From Pseudomonas sp. MMS21 TM103 (GTDB taxonomy: Bacteria > Pseudomonadota > Gammaproteobacteria > Pseudomonadales > Pseudomonadaceae), in the NCBI RefSeq assembly GCF_022132145.1, contig NZ_JAJISP010000006.1, forward strand, positions 124,001-188,000: DNA of 64,000 nucleotides, given 5' to 3'. The notes beneath the pieces were generated by a model. The model worked only from the letters and a program-made list of their open reading frames with translations, made no database searches and was not told the DNA's origin. How positions within the stretch are numbered: the stretch's first letter is position 1; each line of letters opens with the position of its first letter. Both the position numbers and the translations under genes were made by a program. Of this stretch, positions 26,279-35,117 are shown piece by piece.

Positions 26279-27772
26279 TCAAGCATCGTTGCGGCCGCTC
26301 GGAATTGATAGCTCCAGGTTCCGATGGGCCTGCCTGTAGTGTGCCTTGATCCGTTCGCCATGGACGATGCGCACCTGGCTGGGCCAGCTGCGCATGCGTC
26401 TGACGAAGCCCAACAAACCTTTCTGATCCGCATGGGCCGAATAGCCGCCTATGGTATTGATTTTGGCTCCAATCTTGTAGCGCTCTCCGTCAAAATAGAC
26501 GTAACCGCCGCGCTCACCATACATCTGGATCGCTCGACCGGGTGTGCCTTGTGCCTGATAACCGATGAAGAGTACGTCATGTCGGGGATCGTGGAGCATG
26601 GCTTTCAGGTAATTGACAATTCGACCGCTGCTGCACATTCCGTTCCCGGCGATGACGATGGCCGGACGAGCGGTAGCTGCCAGGTGGCGCACCATGGCCA
26701 GATGGGCCTGGTGGCTGTCGACGGTCAGCAGTTGCTCGAAACCCAGCGGGTTGCGGCCCTGCTTGACGCGCTGCAGCGCCTCGTTGTCCCAGAAGGGTTT
26801 CAGCTCGCGGTAAACCCGGGTGAAACGGCTAGCCAAGGGCGAATCGAGAATGATCGGTAATGTCGGCCAGTCGATCTCGACTGTGCTGCCGCCGCCAACC
26901 CCGGCCTTGCCTACCGACGGGATTGAGGGATCACGGGCGGCTCTGCTCGTTTGCCCCTTGCGACCGGCATCGATTTTTTTGCTGTGGATGATGCCTTCCA
27001 GTTCGTAGAGCAGTTCCTGGGTGCGACCGATGCTGAAGGCGGGGATCAGTACGGTGCCGTTATTGGCCAGGGCTTGTTCGATGACGCCTTCCAGGCGCTT
27101 GCGCCGGGTGCGCCGATCTTCGTGCAGGCGGTCGCCGTAGGTGCTCTCGATTACCAGGATGTCGGCGCGATACGGCGGCTTGGGGGCGGGCAGTAGCGGC
27201 GCATGCGGCGCACCCAAGTCGCCAGAGAAGACGATGCGTTTCTTCTTTCCGGTCTCGGGGTAATGCAGGTCGATCTCTACGTAGGCCGAGCCGAGGATAT
27301 GCCCGGCGCGCTGCAGTCGGATGCGGCAGATAAGGCGCTCGCTGTCATGCAGAGTAAACCAGGTCTTGTAGGGCAAAGCGATGATGCGCTGTTCAACCAG
27401 CTTGAGGTAGCGCTCGACCTGCTTCTGATCGCGACTGAAACCCAGCTTGAAGGCGTCTTCCAGGACAATGGGCAGCAGCTTGGCCGAAGGTTCGCTACAG
27501 AGAATCGGGCCCTTGAAACCAGCAGCCAGCAGATAGGGAATACGCCCGACGTGATCGATATGCACATGGGTGGCGACCAAGGCCTGGATCGTATCCAGGG
27601 GAAATTCGATGGCCAGTCGATCAGCCGCGGATTTGCCTTCAGCCGAGATTTCCGCGCCCTGGAACAGGCCGCAGTCGATCAGCAGGCTGTGTTCAGTGTC
27701 CATCAGCAGTGGATGGCAGGAGCCGGTCACGCCGTCTTTGGCACCGTGATGCAAAATGTCGGGGTAATCCAT
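26279..27772 (-). CDS. MBL-fold ribonuclease-like protein (beta-CASP/RMRP family)
   Basis: About 497 residues. The metallo-beta-lactamase motif THVHIDHVGR is at 68-77 with metal ligands His69, His71, Asp73 and His74. Later come GHILGSAYVEID, FSGDLG and the C-terminal GNGMCSSGRIVNYL and YSAHADQKG motifs of the beta-CASP branch. Such proteins resemble CPSF73 and archaeal/bacterial RNA-processing nucleases. The start chosen is the ATG at 27772 (MDYPDILHHGAKDG); an upstream start would add 35 unmatched residues. It sits between a wzz gene and rfaH, so it may be co-transcribed with both, but a link to O-antigen expression is only suggested by position. Confidence 0.85.
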   Translation of the reverse strand: MDYPDILHHGAKDGVTGSCHPLLMDTEHSLLIDCGLFQGAEISAEGKSAADRLAIEFPLDTIQALVATHVHIDHVGRIPYLLAAGFKGPILCSEPSAKLLPIVLEDAFKLGFSRDQKQVERYLKLVEQRIIALPYKTWFTLHDSERLICRIRLQRAGHILGSAYVEIDLHYPETGKKKRIVFSGDLGAPHAPLLPAPKPPYRADILVIESTYGDRLHEDRRTRRKRLEGVIEQALANNGTVLIPAFSIGRTQELLYELEGIIHSKKIDAGRKGQTSRAARDPSIPSVGKAGVGGGSTVEIDWPTLPIILDSPLASRFTRVYRELKPFWDNEALQRVKQGRNPLGFEQLLTVDSHQAHLAMVRHLAATARPAIVIAGNGMCSSGRIVNYLKAMLHDPRHDVLFIGYQAQGTPGRAIQMYGERGGYVYFDGERYKIGAKINTIGGYSAHADQKGLLGFVRRMRSWPSQVRIVHGERIKAHYRQAHRNLELSIPSGRNDA

Positions 27773-27900
27773 GTGATTGATCTCTGTTAATCCATTAACG
27801 ATGGCCGGCGATTGCAGCCGAGCCGGATGCGGTTCTTTACTGCGGCCTGGGCCGCTTGTGTGTATCGAGCGCGTCACGGCTGTGGGTGCGGAGCTGCATC

Positions 27901-27917
27901 CCCACGCAGAGCGTGGG
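27901..27917. repeat. Short hairpin repeat after the shortest wzz
   Basis: CCCACGC and GCGTGGG arms surround AGA, within the sequence GCATCCCCACGCAGAGCG. This is a common dispersed hairpin in Pseudomonas genomes. It lies about 100 bases after the wzz stop on the minus strand and may protect or end that transcript. Confidence 0.55.
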
Positions 27918-27940
27918 AACGATCAACGCCCGCGTTTACA

Positions 27941-28012
27941 CACGTAGCAGGAGCCAGTCACGCCATTTGGCGCCGTAGTGGAGAATGCCCTCCGTTATCG
28001 CTTGCCATACAG
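27941..28012 (-). pseudogene. Decayed second copy of the MBL-gene 5' end
   Basis: Read on the minus strand the stretch contains GGCATTCTCCACTACGGCGC, CAAATGGCGTGACTGGCTCC and TGCTACG. It matches the start of the MBL gene (residues ILHHGAKDGVTGSC) over about 45 bases with roughly one change in five and a 2-base deletion. Nothing recognisable follows. It looks like the remains of a duplicated or recombined MBL gene start located about 200 bases upstream of the intact one. Confidence 0.5.
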
Positions 28013-28014
28013 CA

Positions 28015-29070
28015 TCAGGCTTTGGCGGAGCGTTTTCTCAGCATCAGGCGAATCAATGCGATAAACACGCCGAGCATGCCGCCCAGCACCACACCCAGTG
28101 CCACTATCAGCGGCTTCTTCGGCTTGATGGGCTGATCCGGCACCTCGATTCCCCCATCTTGGCGTGCAACAGCCACTTTTTCTGGATCAAGTTGCATACC
28201 CTCATAGAAGGCGTACTTTTCCTCCAGATTGCGCAGGTTAGGGATAAAGGGATCATCCGAGGTGCGAGCTTTCAGGACACTGATCTCTGCACGCAGCGCT
28301 TTGGAACCGCGCATATACATCAGGTCGCCATCCATGAAGGCAGACAGCTGTTCGGCTATTTGGCCACTGATTACTGGGGCATTCTCCAAACCCAGCGCCT
28401 CAGCCACCACCAAAGCTTCCTGGAGCCGAATAATCCGATCCTCACGGCGAGCCTTGGCGAACACACGCAGGGTTTTGATCTCCTGTTGAACCTGAGTCCC
28501 CTTCACCTCAACCTCTCGGTGAATGTTTTGCAGCATCTCATCGAGCGCCAACCGGGTCACAAGATCGATATACCCTTTGGCCCACTCGGCGGCCTGCGCC
28601 GGGTCATGATGCTCGACGACGACGGTATAGCGATCCGGTTGGTTTTTGTCCGGCGCTTTGACACTGAGTGTTTTAGCAAAACTAGCGTAGAGCGCATCCT
28701 GGGAACCGGAACGCGACCCTTCGCTCAGAGAGGGCAAGTAGACCTCTCGGAAAAACTCGCGCCGAGCGTCATCACCTTGCAAGTTTCGGGTAACCACGGC
28801 ATACACATCGGCTACCGCAAAAGACTTGAGTTCGCCGTTGCCACCACGCCCCAAGTTGAAGCCGGCGATATTGCTAAGCGAGGGTGGCAGTAAAGCGGCA
28901 CGCGCCTCATATACCGGCTGGCTGAAAAAGGCATACGAAGCTGCACCCACAGCGAACACCAAAGTAATCAGGGCTATCAGCCATTTTTGCGTCCACAGGC
29001 CGTAGAACAGCTCAACCAGATCGATTTCATCTTCACTATTAACTTGGCGCGGATATGTTGGTTCGGTCAC
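28015..29070 (-). CDS. wzz: O-antigen chain-length regulator Wzz (short form)
   Basis: About 351 residues with the polysaccharide co-polymerase layout. There is an N-terminal membrane helix (LIALITLVFAVGAASYAFF), a periplasmic coiled-coil domain, and a C-terminal helix preceded by the Pro-rich motif VPDQPIKPKKPLIVALGVVL. Wzz oligomers set modal O-chain length together with Wzy. I prefer a GTG start at 29070, with GGAT upstream, over a TTG at 29091. It is clearly homologous to, but shorter and more divergent than, the two Wzz proteins encoded upstream, and is of usual Wzz length. Confidence 0.9.
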   Translation of the reverse strand: MTEPTYPRQVNSEDEIDLVELFYGLWTQKWLIALITLVFAVGAASYAFFSQPVYEARAALLPPSLSNIAGFNLGRGGNGELKSFAVADVYAVVTRNLQGDDARREFFREVYLPSLSEGSRSGSQDALYASFAKTLSVKAPDKNQPDRYTVVVEHHDPAQAAEWAKGYIDLVTRLALDEMLQNIHREVEVKGTQVQQEIKTLRVFAKARREDRIIRLQEALVVAEALGLENAPVISGQIAEQLSAFMDGDLMYMRGSKALRAEISVLKARTSDDPFIPNLRNLEEKYAFYEGMQLDPEKVAVARQDGGIEVPDQPIKPKKPLIVALGVVLGGMLGVFIALIRLMLRKRSAKA

Positions 29071-29332
29071 TGTAGATCCAACTGTTGTCAAAAATTCGAT
29101 TATTCAGACGTAACGCCGCTCGCATAGCAGAGGGCTTCGCAGGGGCGCATTCTGCCAGCAACGCCATGCAATACAACCCCCCTAGCGACCAGTCGCGTGG
29201 CTCAGTCTAGGGCATCCAGACCTTTACTAACGAACAAACGGTGTGGAACAGATCGCATTGAAGTACCCCGCCTGGGCGCAACACAACCGGGGTCAGGAGC
29301 ACTGCGCAGTGGGCGTCAAGCGAGCACATTAA

Positions 29333-30604
29333 TTATGTGTGGGGCCGCTGCAACATATTACGCAGCAAGGCGATAAACAGTCCGAGCATGCCGCCCAGCA
29401 CCAGACCCAAGGCCAGAATCAGGGCCTTCTTCGGCTTGATTGGCTTGATCGGCTGCATCGCCGACTGGTCGACAGTGGCCAGCTTCAGGGTTGAAACATC
29501 GACATCAAGGCTGCGCAAGCGCGCAGCCTCTTCACGCCAGCTGGCCAACTTCTTGAGAAACAGGTCTTCGTTTTCCCGCTTGTTGAGTACTTCGATCTGC
29601 CGATTGTTCGCCAGCAATTGCAGTTCCTTGGCGATCTGCGCGACACGCGGCTCGGTGAAGTCGTCGGAACGGCGTTGGAGCAAGGCATTGCGCTCGGCCT
29701 CGAGCGCTTCGCTGCCCATGAAATAGAGCGGTATCTGCTGGCTGTTCACCTCGGTGCGGATCACGCTGCCCTGCGAAACCCGCTCGCCCTCACCCAGAGC
29801 CGAAGGGGTGGTCGGCTTGATGATGCCAAGGGTCTTGGCGATGCGAATGGATTCATCCAGTTGGGCAATCCGGTTGTTGCGACGCGTCTTGAGCTGTTGG
29901 CGCAGGGCCTTGAGCTCGTCTTGCAACTCTGCACGCTTGAGGCTGTCGGCCTCTAGCAGCGCGGCAATTCTCGATTCTTTGGTCGCTTCATAGCTCGCGC
30001 GCGCCGCGGCGATCTGCAGTTCGAGCTGGTTCAGGCGGTTCTGAATGACCACGGCCAGGTCGGCGGCGATACGCTGGCGCTCAAGCTGAAAGCTGTACTC
30101 GACCAGGTCATTGACTAAGGTGACGCCGTTGACGCCCTCGGGATAAGTCAACTGGATGCCGATGTAGGCACTCAGGTTATCGGTTTTCTTCGTATCGGGC
30201 TGGAGCATCTTGAAGGCTTGCTGGTTAAAGCTTTCAAAGGTCTGTTCAAGGCTGCGCTTGGGCAGACGCAGGCTTTCGAACAATCCCTGGTTGGCGCGAA
30301 AGAACTCAAGACGAGTGTCGTAAGACTCCAAGCTTGCACCGACACGCCGCATGGCCTGGCCTGGGGTGAGTTCGTAAACACCCATACGGTTAAGCGCATC
30401 AAGGTCTTTGATCAGGGCCGGGCGCAGCACGCTTTGCACCTGGTATTGAGGCGTCGCCAGAAAGGCATATGCCGCTGCCAACAAGCCGACCAGCAGCGTG
30501 ATGGAGACAATCAGTAGTTTTTGCTTCCAGAGCGCGCGGAAAAGGGCAGCCAGGTCGATTTCATCACTGGAGGTTTGCGGCATCGCTTGGGAAATTGCAT
30601 TCAC
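29333..30604 (-). CDS. wzz: O-antigen chain-length regulator Wzz (long form A)
   Basis: About 423 residues: DEIDLAALFRALWKQKLLIV into an N-terminal membrane helix, a long periplasmic coiled coil, then MQPIKPIKPKKALILALGLVLGGMLG forming the C-terminal motif and helix. It is closely related to the product of 31315-32580 along its full length (shared VYELTPG/S, LTYP and QDELKALR/QDELRALR stretches), so the two are tandem paralogues. It is longer than classical Wzz, closer to the very-long-chain class. Start probably GTG at 30604; a TTG at 30610 and an ATG at 30583 are alternatives. Confidence 0.88.
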   Translation of the reverse strand: MNAISQAMPQTSSDEIDLAALFRALWKQKLLIVSITLLVGLLAAAYAFLATPQYQVQSVLRPALIKDLDALNRMGVYELTPGQAMRRVGASLESYDTRLEFFRANQGLFESLRLPKRSLEQTFESFNQQAFKMLQPDTKKTDNLSAYIGIQLTYPEGVNGVTLVNDLVEYSFQLERQRIAADLAVVIQNRLNQLELQIAAARASYEATKESRIAALLEADSLKRAELQDELKALRQQLKTRRNNRIAQLDESIRIAKTLGIIKPTTPSALGEGERVSQGSVIRTEVNSQQIPLYFMGSEALEAERNALLQRRSDDFTEPRVAQIAKELQLLANNRQIEVLNKRENEDLFLKKLASWREEAARLRSLDVDVSTLKLATVDQSAMQPIKPIKPKKALILALGLVLGGMLGLFIALLRNMLQRPHT

Positions 30605-31314
30605 GATCAAGATCCATCTTCGGAAAGGGCTTCACTAATGCGCCAGCAGGCAGACAACGATCCTTGGGCTTGCTTTCCGCTGCGGCTATTGCTCAAGAGC
30701 AGACGGAATCAGGGCCTGCGTCAATCCTGCCAGCAGTGATTGCGCGGCATTGTGCCAGCAGCGTATGACATTACAAGCCTTGACAGCGGCTTGGTCGCTA
30801 CGAACGGATAGAAGGGAACCTGGTGACAGCTATCACAACCCATGTGGAGCGCGGGCCGCAAGGGTTGGCCAGAGTTCAGGGTAGCTGCGCAAATAGTTAC
30901 TCACTCGTTTTTACACCACTCTTGACCACGCATCTCTTGCCTATTAAGGCAAAGTGTTCGGCCTGCAAGTCCCGCAGAGCTACGTAAGCTCAATAGCCGG
31001 AGCTGCTTTTGTAGGATGCATATGGGCTCATCCTGCAGACGGGATCTATGTACCACGTATGAAGGAGTCGTTCCCGTCACGGTCGAGTGCAGCAATACCC
31101 ATCGTTGATCACTATCTCGCATTTTCTTCCGAATATGCTCATCGGTAGCAAATGCAAACCTGCCTGGTGATGGGAATAGCTGCGCTCATCCTACGCGGCC
31201 CGACGGATCGCCGTTCGCACCATCCTAGGGTCGCGCAGGGGTTGGAGTGTGTTGCTGGACAGCAGCCATGATGAGCTCCAGCGTGATCCGAGGAGCTGAT
31301 CTAGCCAACCACGC
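30605..31314. other. 710-base gap between two wzz genes
   Basis: No credible gene. Several short frames exist, including about 73 codons on the minus strand at 30901-31122, but they lack homologous-looking sequence. The stretch holds fragments such as TGTAGGATGC and CTCATCCTACGCGG that look like repeat remnants. It presumably contains a promoter for the wzz gene at 29333-30604. Confidence 0.5.
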
Positions 31315-32580
31315 TCAGGCCATTTGTCTTCTCGGGCGTACTAAATTGCGCAGCAAGGCCACGAAAAAGCCAAGCATCAGCCCCCCTACCCCACCCAAGG
31401 CGATGATCATGGCCTTCTTCGGCTTGACTGGTGCCAGCGGTTCGAGCGCTTGCTGATCCAGCCGCACCAGCTTTAATGCACTGGTATCGAACTTGATCCC
31501 CTTGAGTTGCGCCGCTTCCTGACGCCACTCCGCTAGATCCTTGAGGTAGAGATCTTCGTTCTGGCGCTTTTCGAGAATTTCTACCTGGCGGTTTTGGTTC
31601 AGCAGCGTCAGCTCCTTCTCGATCTCGGCAATTCGCGGTTCGATGAAGTCATCCGAGCGGCGGGCGTTCAATGCCTCGCGCTCGGCCTTCAAGGCTGCGC
31701 TGCCCATGAAATAGAGCGGAATTTCTCGGCTGTTTACCTCGGTACGCACCACTTGCCCCTGACGCTGCGACTCAGACATTGACGAGGGGGTGGTGGGGTT
31801 CTCGATACCCAGCGATTCGGCAATCTGGATAGCTTCGTCCAGAACCGCGATGCGTGACTGACGACGGGTTTTCAATTCGCCGCGCAATGCGCGGAGTTCA
31901 TCCTGCAACTGGGCGCGGGTCAAGGTGTCCTGTTCGAGCAGGGCGGCGATCCGTGCCTCTTTGCTCGCGGCATAGCTGGCGCGTGCCGCGTTAATCTTCT
32001 GTTCGATGTTAAGCAACCTATTGGCCACCAGCACCTGCAAATCCGAGTCTATTCGCGCCCGCTCGGTATCCAGCACAAAGGTGACGAAGCCGTTGATCAC
32101 CTCCACTCCCTCCACGCCCCGCGGGTAGGTCAGCGACAGACCAACAAACTCGCTCTGGCCAGCAGTTTTTTTAGGGTCGACTTGCAGCATGGTGAACGAC
32201 GTTCGATTGAACGCCTCAAAAGCCTGCTCCAACGAACGGTTCGGCCCGATCAGACCGCTGAAAAGCGCCTGATGATCGCGAAAAAATGCCAGGCGATTTT
32301 CATAAGATGAGAGCCCTGAGCCAACGCGGCTGAGCGCTTCAGATGGGGTCAACTCGTAAACGCCGGTGCTATTCAGCTCATCAAGACTACCGCGATCAAC
32401 CGGACGCAATATGCTCTGCACCTGGTAGTGCGGCGTGGCCAGAAACGCATAGGCAGCGGCCATAAGAGTTACCAATGCGGCAACAGCCAAGATCAGAAAC
32501 TTTTGCTTGAACAGGGATTGAAACAGTTTGACCAAGTCGATCTCGTCATCGTTAAAGGATCGCGGGGATTGGTCTTGCAT
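31315..32580 (-). CDS. wzz: O-antigen chain-length regulator Wzz (long form B)
   Basis: A 421-residue co-polymerase with the same layout as its neighbour: DDEIDLVKLFQSLFKQK, a membrane helix, periplasmic coiled coil (about 170-360), the motif LEPLAPVKPKKAMIIALGGV and a C-terminal helix. ATG at 32580. It is the wzz closest to ihfB, the position where Pseudomonas O-antigen loci normally begin, so it is likely the ancestral copy and 29333-30604 the duplicate. Three Wzz proteins would allow more than one modal chain length. Confidence 0.9.
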   Translation of the reverse strand: MQDQSPRSFNDDEIDLVKLFQSLFKQKFLILAVAALVTLMAAAYAFLATPHYQVQSILRPVDRGSLDELNSTGVYELTPSEALSRVGSGLSSYENRLAFFRDHQALFSGLIGPNRSLEQAFEAFNRTSFTMLQVDPKKTAGQSEFVGLSLTYPRGVEGVEVINGFVTFVLDTERARIDSDLQVLVANRLLNIEQKINAARASYAASKEARIAALLEQDTLTRAQLQDELRALRGELKTRRQSRIAVLDEAIQIAESLGIENPTTPSSMSESQRQGQVVRTEVNSREIPLYFMGSAALKAEREALNARRSDDFIEPRIAEIEKELTLLNQNRQVEILEKRQNEDLYLKDLAEWRQEAAQLKGIKFDTSALKLVRLDQQALEPLAPVKPKKAMIIALGGVGGLMLGFFVALLRNLVRPRRQMA

Positions 32581-32995
32581 ATTTAGGGAGGCTCCGAAAC
32601 AAACAGTTTTCTAATGCTCATCCCTAAGCAGCCTGCTGAGGCCATTAGCCGGCCATCAGAGTTGATATCCACACACATCAAGAGGAAATATGGCAGCTTT
32701 TGGCGAAAAAGGTTCCATGAACCCTGCAATTTGTGCGAAGCAGAGCAAAAAGCAGCTAATTCATGACTGAACTGTGCATTGCGCTGAAAAAGCAGGCAAA
32801 CCAACTGCGGCCATGGGGCGACACACATGAGTGAAGGTAGATGATCCGCGAGCGCCGGGCGTCACTCGCCAGAGGCGGTGCACCATGGGTTCGGCGGCGC
32901 GGCGCAAAAGCTGGCGGGTTGTCGCTTCGCTCCGAAGCCGCCCTACGTACATCCGCTGACACGAAGAAATGCGCTAGGACAGAACAGGCACAGCC
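32581..32995. repeat. ihfB-wzz gap with a dispersed repeat (about 32858-32955)
   Basis: The gap holds one copy of a second repeat family. Key parts are GGCGGTGCACCATGGG, TTCGGCGGCGCGGCGCAAAA, GCTGGCGGGTTGTCGCTTCG and CTCCGAAGCCGCCCTACG. Related copies occur at about 37318-37400 and 38998-39110 (both inverted) and 47325-47405. The rest is presumably the wzz promoter region. No gene seen. Confidence 0.7.
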
Positions 32996-33280
32996 CTACT
33001 CGTCTTCATTGACCCGATCGCGCAGCTCTTTGCCCGGTTTGAAATGCGGTACAAATTTTCCATCGAGGCGAACCGAATCACCGGTTTTCGGGTTACGCCC
33101 AACACGGGGTGCGCGGTAGTGCAGAGAAAAACTGCCGAAGCCGCGGATTTCAATGCGGTCACCCGTAGCCAAAGCTTGGGACATCTGTTCCAGCATGGTT
33201 TTGATGGCCAGCTCGACATCTTTGTTTGAGAGCTGCCCCTGATGGGTGACGATCCTTTCGATCAACTCCGACTTGGTCAT
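32996..33280 (-). CDS. ihfB: Integration host factor beta subunit
   Basis: A 94-residue HU/IHF-family protein starting TKSELIERIVTHQGQLSNKD. It has GDRIEIRGFGSFSLHYRAPR and the DNA-intercalating Pro arm in VGRNPKTGDSV. Lengths and residues match IhfB. IHF bends DNA and acts in recombination, replication and sigma-54 promoters. AAGGGA precedes the ATG. In many Pseudomonas the gene lies between rpsA and wzz; here wzz follows as expected, but rpsA is absent and REP-rich sequence followed by cysK takes its place. Confidence 0.96.
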   Translation of the reverse strand: MTKSELIERIVTHQGQLSNKDVELAIKTMLEQMSQALATGDRIEIRGFGSFSLHYRAPRVGRNPKTGDSVRLDGKFVPHFKPGKELRDRVNEDE

Positions 33281-33399
33281 GTTTTTCCCTTCTTTTTCAA
33301 GCGGCTAGATCACTCGATAGAATGGTTTTAGCACGCTGCCCAGCATTTGAACAGCCCGAAAATCAATGGATTAGGGGGGATTGCGGTGTTCGTTGCCTT

Positions 33400-33890
33400 G
33401 GAAGAAGGGCTGACCTCGGCATGATGCTTTCGATTGTTGGCCATACGTTGTCCACTATCGCTGCGGGGCGCGTAACCCACATGGATGTGGGAAATGCCGC
33501 AAGCCCGTCAGGAACGGGCACGCCCTCCTACAAGGATTTGTGGTGCTGGTTACCTTTGTAGGAGGGTCCGGGCGGCGTTTCGTGACCTCGGCGCGATGCT
33601 TTGGCTTGTTGGGCGGACGTTGTCCGCTATCGCCGCGGGACGCGTGACCCACATGGATGTGGGAAATGCCGCAAGCCCGTCAGGAACGGGCACGGCCCTC
33701 ATACAGGGAAATGCGCGGCCTGTTGCTCTTGCGGGAAGATTCTGGCGGTGTTCCGTTACCCCGGCGCGATGCTTTGCTTGTTGAGCGGACGTTGTCCGCT
33801 ATCGCCGCGAGGGCGCGCCTCCTACAGGGAGATGCGGGGCCTGTTGCTCTTGTGGGAAGTTCCGGGCGGCGGTCCGCGACCCGGTGCGAT
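33400..33890. repeat. REP-rich gap between ihfB and cysK
   Basis: About 500 bases of repeats. It holds palindromes of the GCGGACGTTGTCCGC type (near 33613 and 33785) and two copies of a composite module with hairpins CCCACATGGATGTGGG (33476-33491 and 33648-33663) and GCCCGTCAGGAACGGGC (33503-33519 and 33675-33691), plus GCGATGCTTTG and CCTCCTACAGGG ends. The modules are tandem with a spacing of about 172 bases. No gene is present. Confidence 0.85.
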
Positions 33891-33894
33891 GGGT

Positions 33895-34869
33895 TTACTG
33901 CTGCAGTTCCTGTTCGCTGAACATGTCGCTGAACAGCATGCTGCTCAGGTAGCGCTCACCGGAGTCGGGCAGGATGACCACGATGGTCTTGCCTTGCATG
34001 GCCGGTTCGGCGGCAATGCGCAGGGCGGCGGCCATGGCGGCGCCGCAGGAGATGCCGCAGAGGATGCCTTCTTCACGCATCAACCGCTGCGCCACAGCCT
34101 TGGCGTCCTCGTCGCTGACCTGTTCGACGCGATCGACCATGCTCAGGTCGAGGTTGTTCGGCACGAAGCCGGCACCGATGCCCTGAATCTTGTGCGGGCT
34201 GGGCTTGACCTCGTCGCCAGCGATGGTCTGGCTGATCACCGGCGAGCTGATCGGCTCGACCGCGACCGAGAGAATCGGCTTGCCCTGGGTTTGCTTGATG
34301 TAACGCGACACGCCGGTAATGGTGCCGCCGGTGCCGACGCCGGAGACCAGCACATCGACTGCGCCATCGGTGTCGTTCCAGATTTCCGGGCCGGTGGTTG
34401 CTTCGTGGATCGCCGGGTTGGCCGGGTTGTTGAACTGCTGCGGCATGTAATATTTGGCGGGGTCGGCGGCGGCAATTTCCGCGGCCTGCTCAATGGCGCC
34501 TTTCATGCCCTTGGCCGGCTCGGTCAGCACCAATTCTGCGCCCAGGGCCTTGAGCACCTTGCGCCGCTCCAGGCTCATGGAGGCAGGCATGGTCAGCAAC
34601 AATTGGTAGCCGCGCGCCGCGGCGACGAAGGCCAGGCCGATCCCGGTGTTGCCCGAGGTCGGTTCGACGATGGTCATGCCGGGCTTGAGCACACCCCGCT
34701 CCTCCGCGTCCCAAACCATGCTGGCGCCGATCCGGCATTTCACCGAATAGGCTGGGTTGCGCCCTTCGATCTTGGCCAGGATGGTGACACCCGCCGGGCC
34801 GAGGCGGTTGATCTTGACCAGCGGGGTGTTGCCGATGGTTTGTGCGTTGTCTGCAAAGATGCGGCTCAT
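33895..34869 (-). CDS. cysK: Cysteine synthase A (O-acetylserine sulfhydrylase)
   Basis: A 324-residue PLP enzyme of the CysK type. The PLP lysine is Lys44 in NPAYSVKCRIGASM. TSGNTG is at 71-76 and GVGTGGTITGVSRY forms the phosphate loop; SPVISQ and IQGIGAGFVP complete the CysK pattern. It condenses O-acetylserine with sulfide to give cysteine. It is transcribed divergently from the AAA/VWA pair, and the shared intergenic region has a strong palindrome at 34995-35017. Full length and apparently intact. Confidence 0.95.
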   Translation of the reverse strand: MSRIFADNAQTIGNTPLVKINRLGPAGVTILAKIEGRNPAYSVKCRIGASMVWDAEERGVLKPGMTIVEPTSGNTGIGLAFVAAARGYQLLLTMPASMSLERRKVLKALGAELVLTEPAKGMKGAIEQAAEIAAADPAKYYMPQQFNNPANPAIHEATTGPEIWNDTDGAVDVLVSGVGTGGTITGVSRYIKQTQGKPILSVAVEPISSPVISQTIAGDEVKPSPHKIQGIGAGFVPNNLDLSMVDRVEQVSDEDAKAVAQRLMREEGILCGISCGAAMAAALRIAAEPAMQGKTIVVILPDSGERYLSSMLFSDMFSEQELQQ

Positions 34870-34994
34870 GGCGGTGTCCTTGTGCTTGCTGCCGGGAGAA
34901 AGCCTTGAAGCCTATGATGCTCAGGCGCGGCCGTCCAGCGCGGCGAAACCGGTTCGCGACTCGAGCCGACTGCAGTGACGAGCATAGCGTGACC

Positions 34995-35017
34995 CGCCAT
35001 TCAGTGACTGAATGGCG
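34995..35017. promoter_or_regulatory. 10-base-arm perfect palindrome in the cysK/AAA divergent promoter region
   Basis: Arms CGCCATTCAG and CTGAATGGCG surround TGA. The site is 125 bases before the cysK start and about 100 bases before the AAA gene start. There is no T-run on either side, which argues against a terminator. It is well placed for a dimeric repressor or activator controlling one or both genes; the factor is unknown. Confidence 0.6.
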
Positions 35018-35117
35018 CGTCTGCGTTCACAGTCACCGGGACTGCGCGGTATAGTCGCCTTTTCAAATACTGAACCCGCGGGTATTGCCCGACGCGTTAC
35101 CGTTCGAGGATTTACCG

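Noticed and set aside
30901..31122. 73-codon minus-strand frame between wzz genes
   Set aside because: No homologous-looking sequence, no good ribosome site, and the region contains repeat fragments.
33601..34908. 435-codon plus-strand frame opposite cysK
   Set aside because: Antisense shadow of cysK extended into REP sequence; no family motifs.
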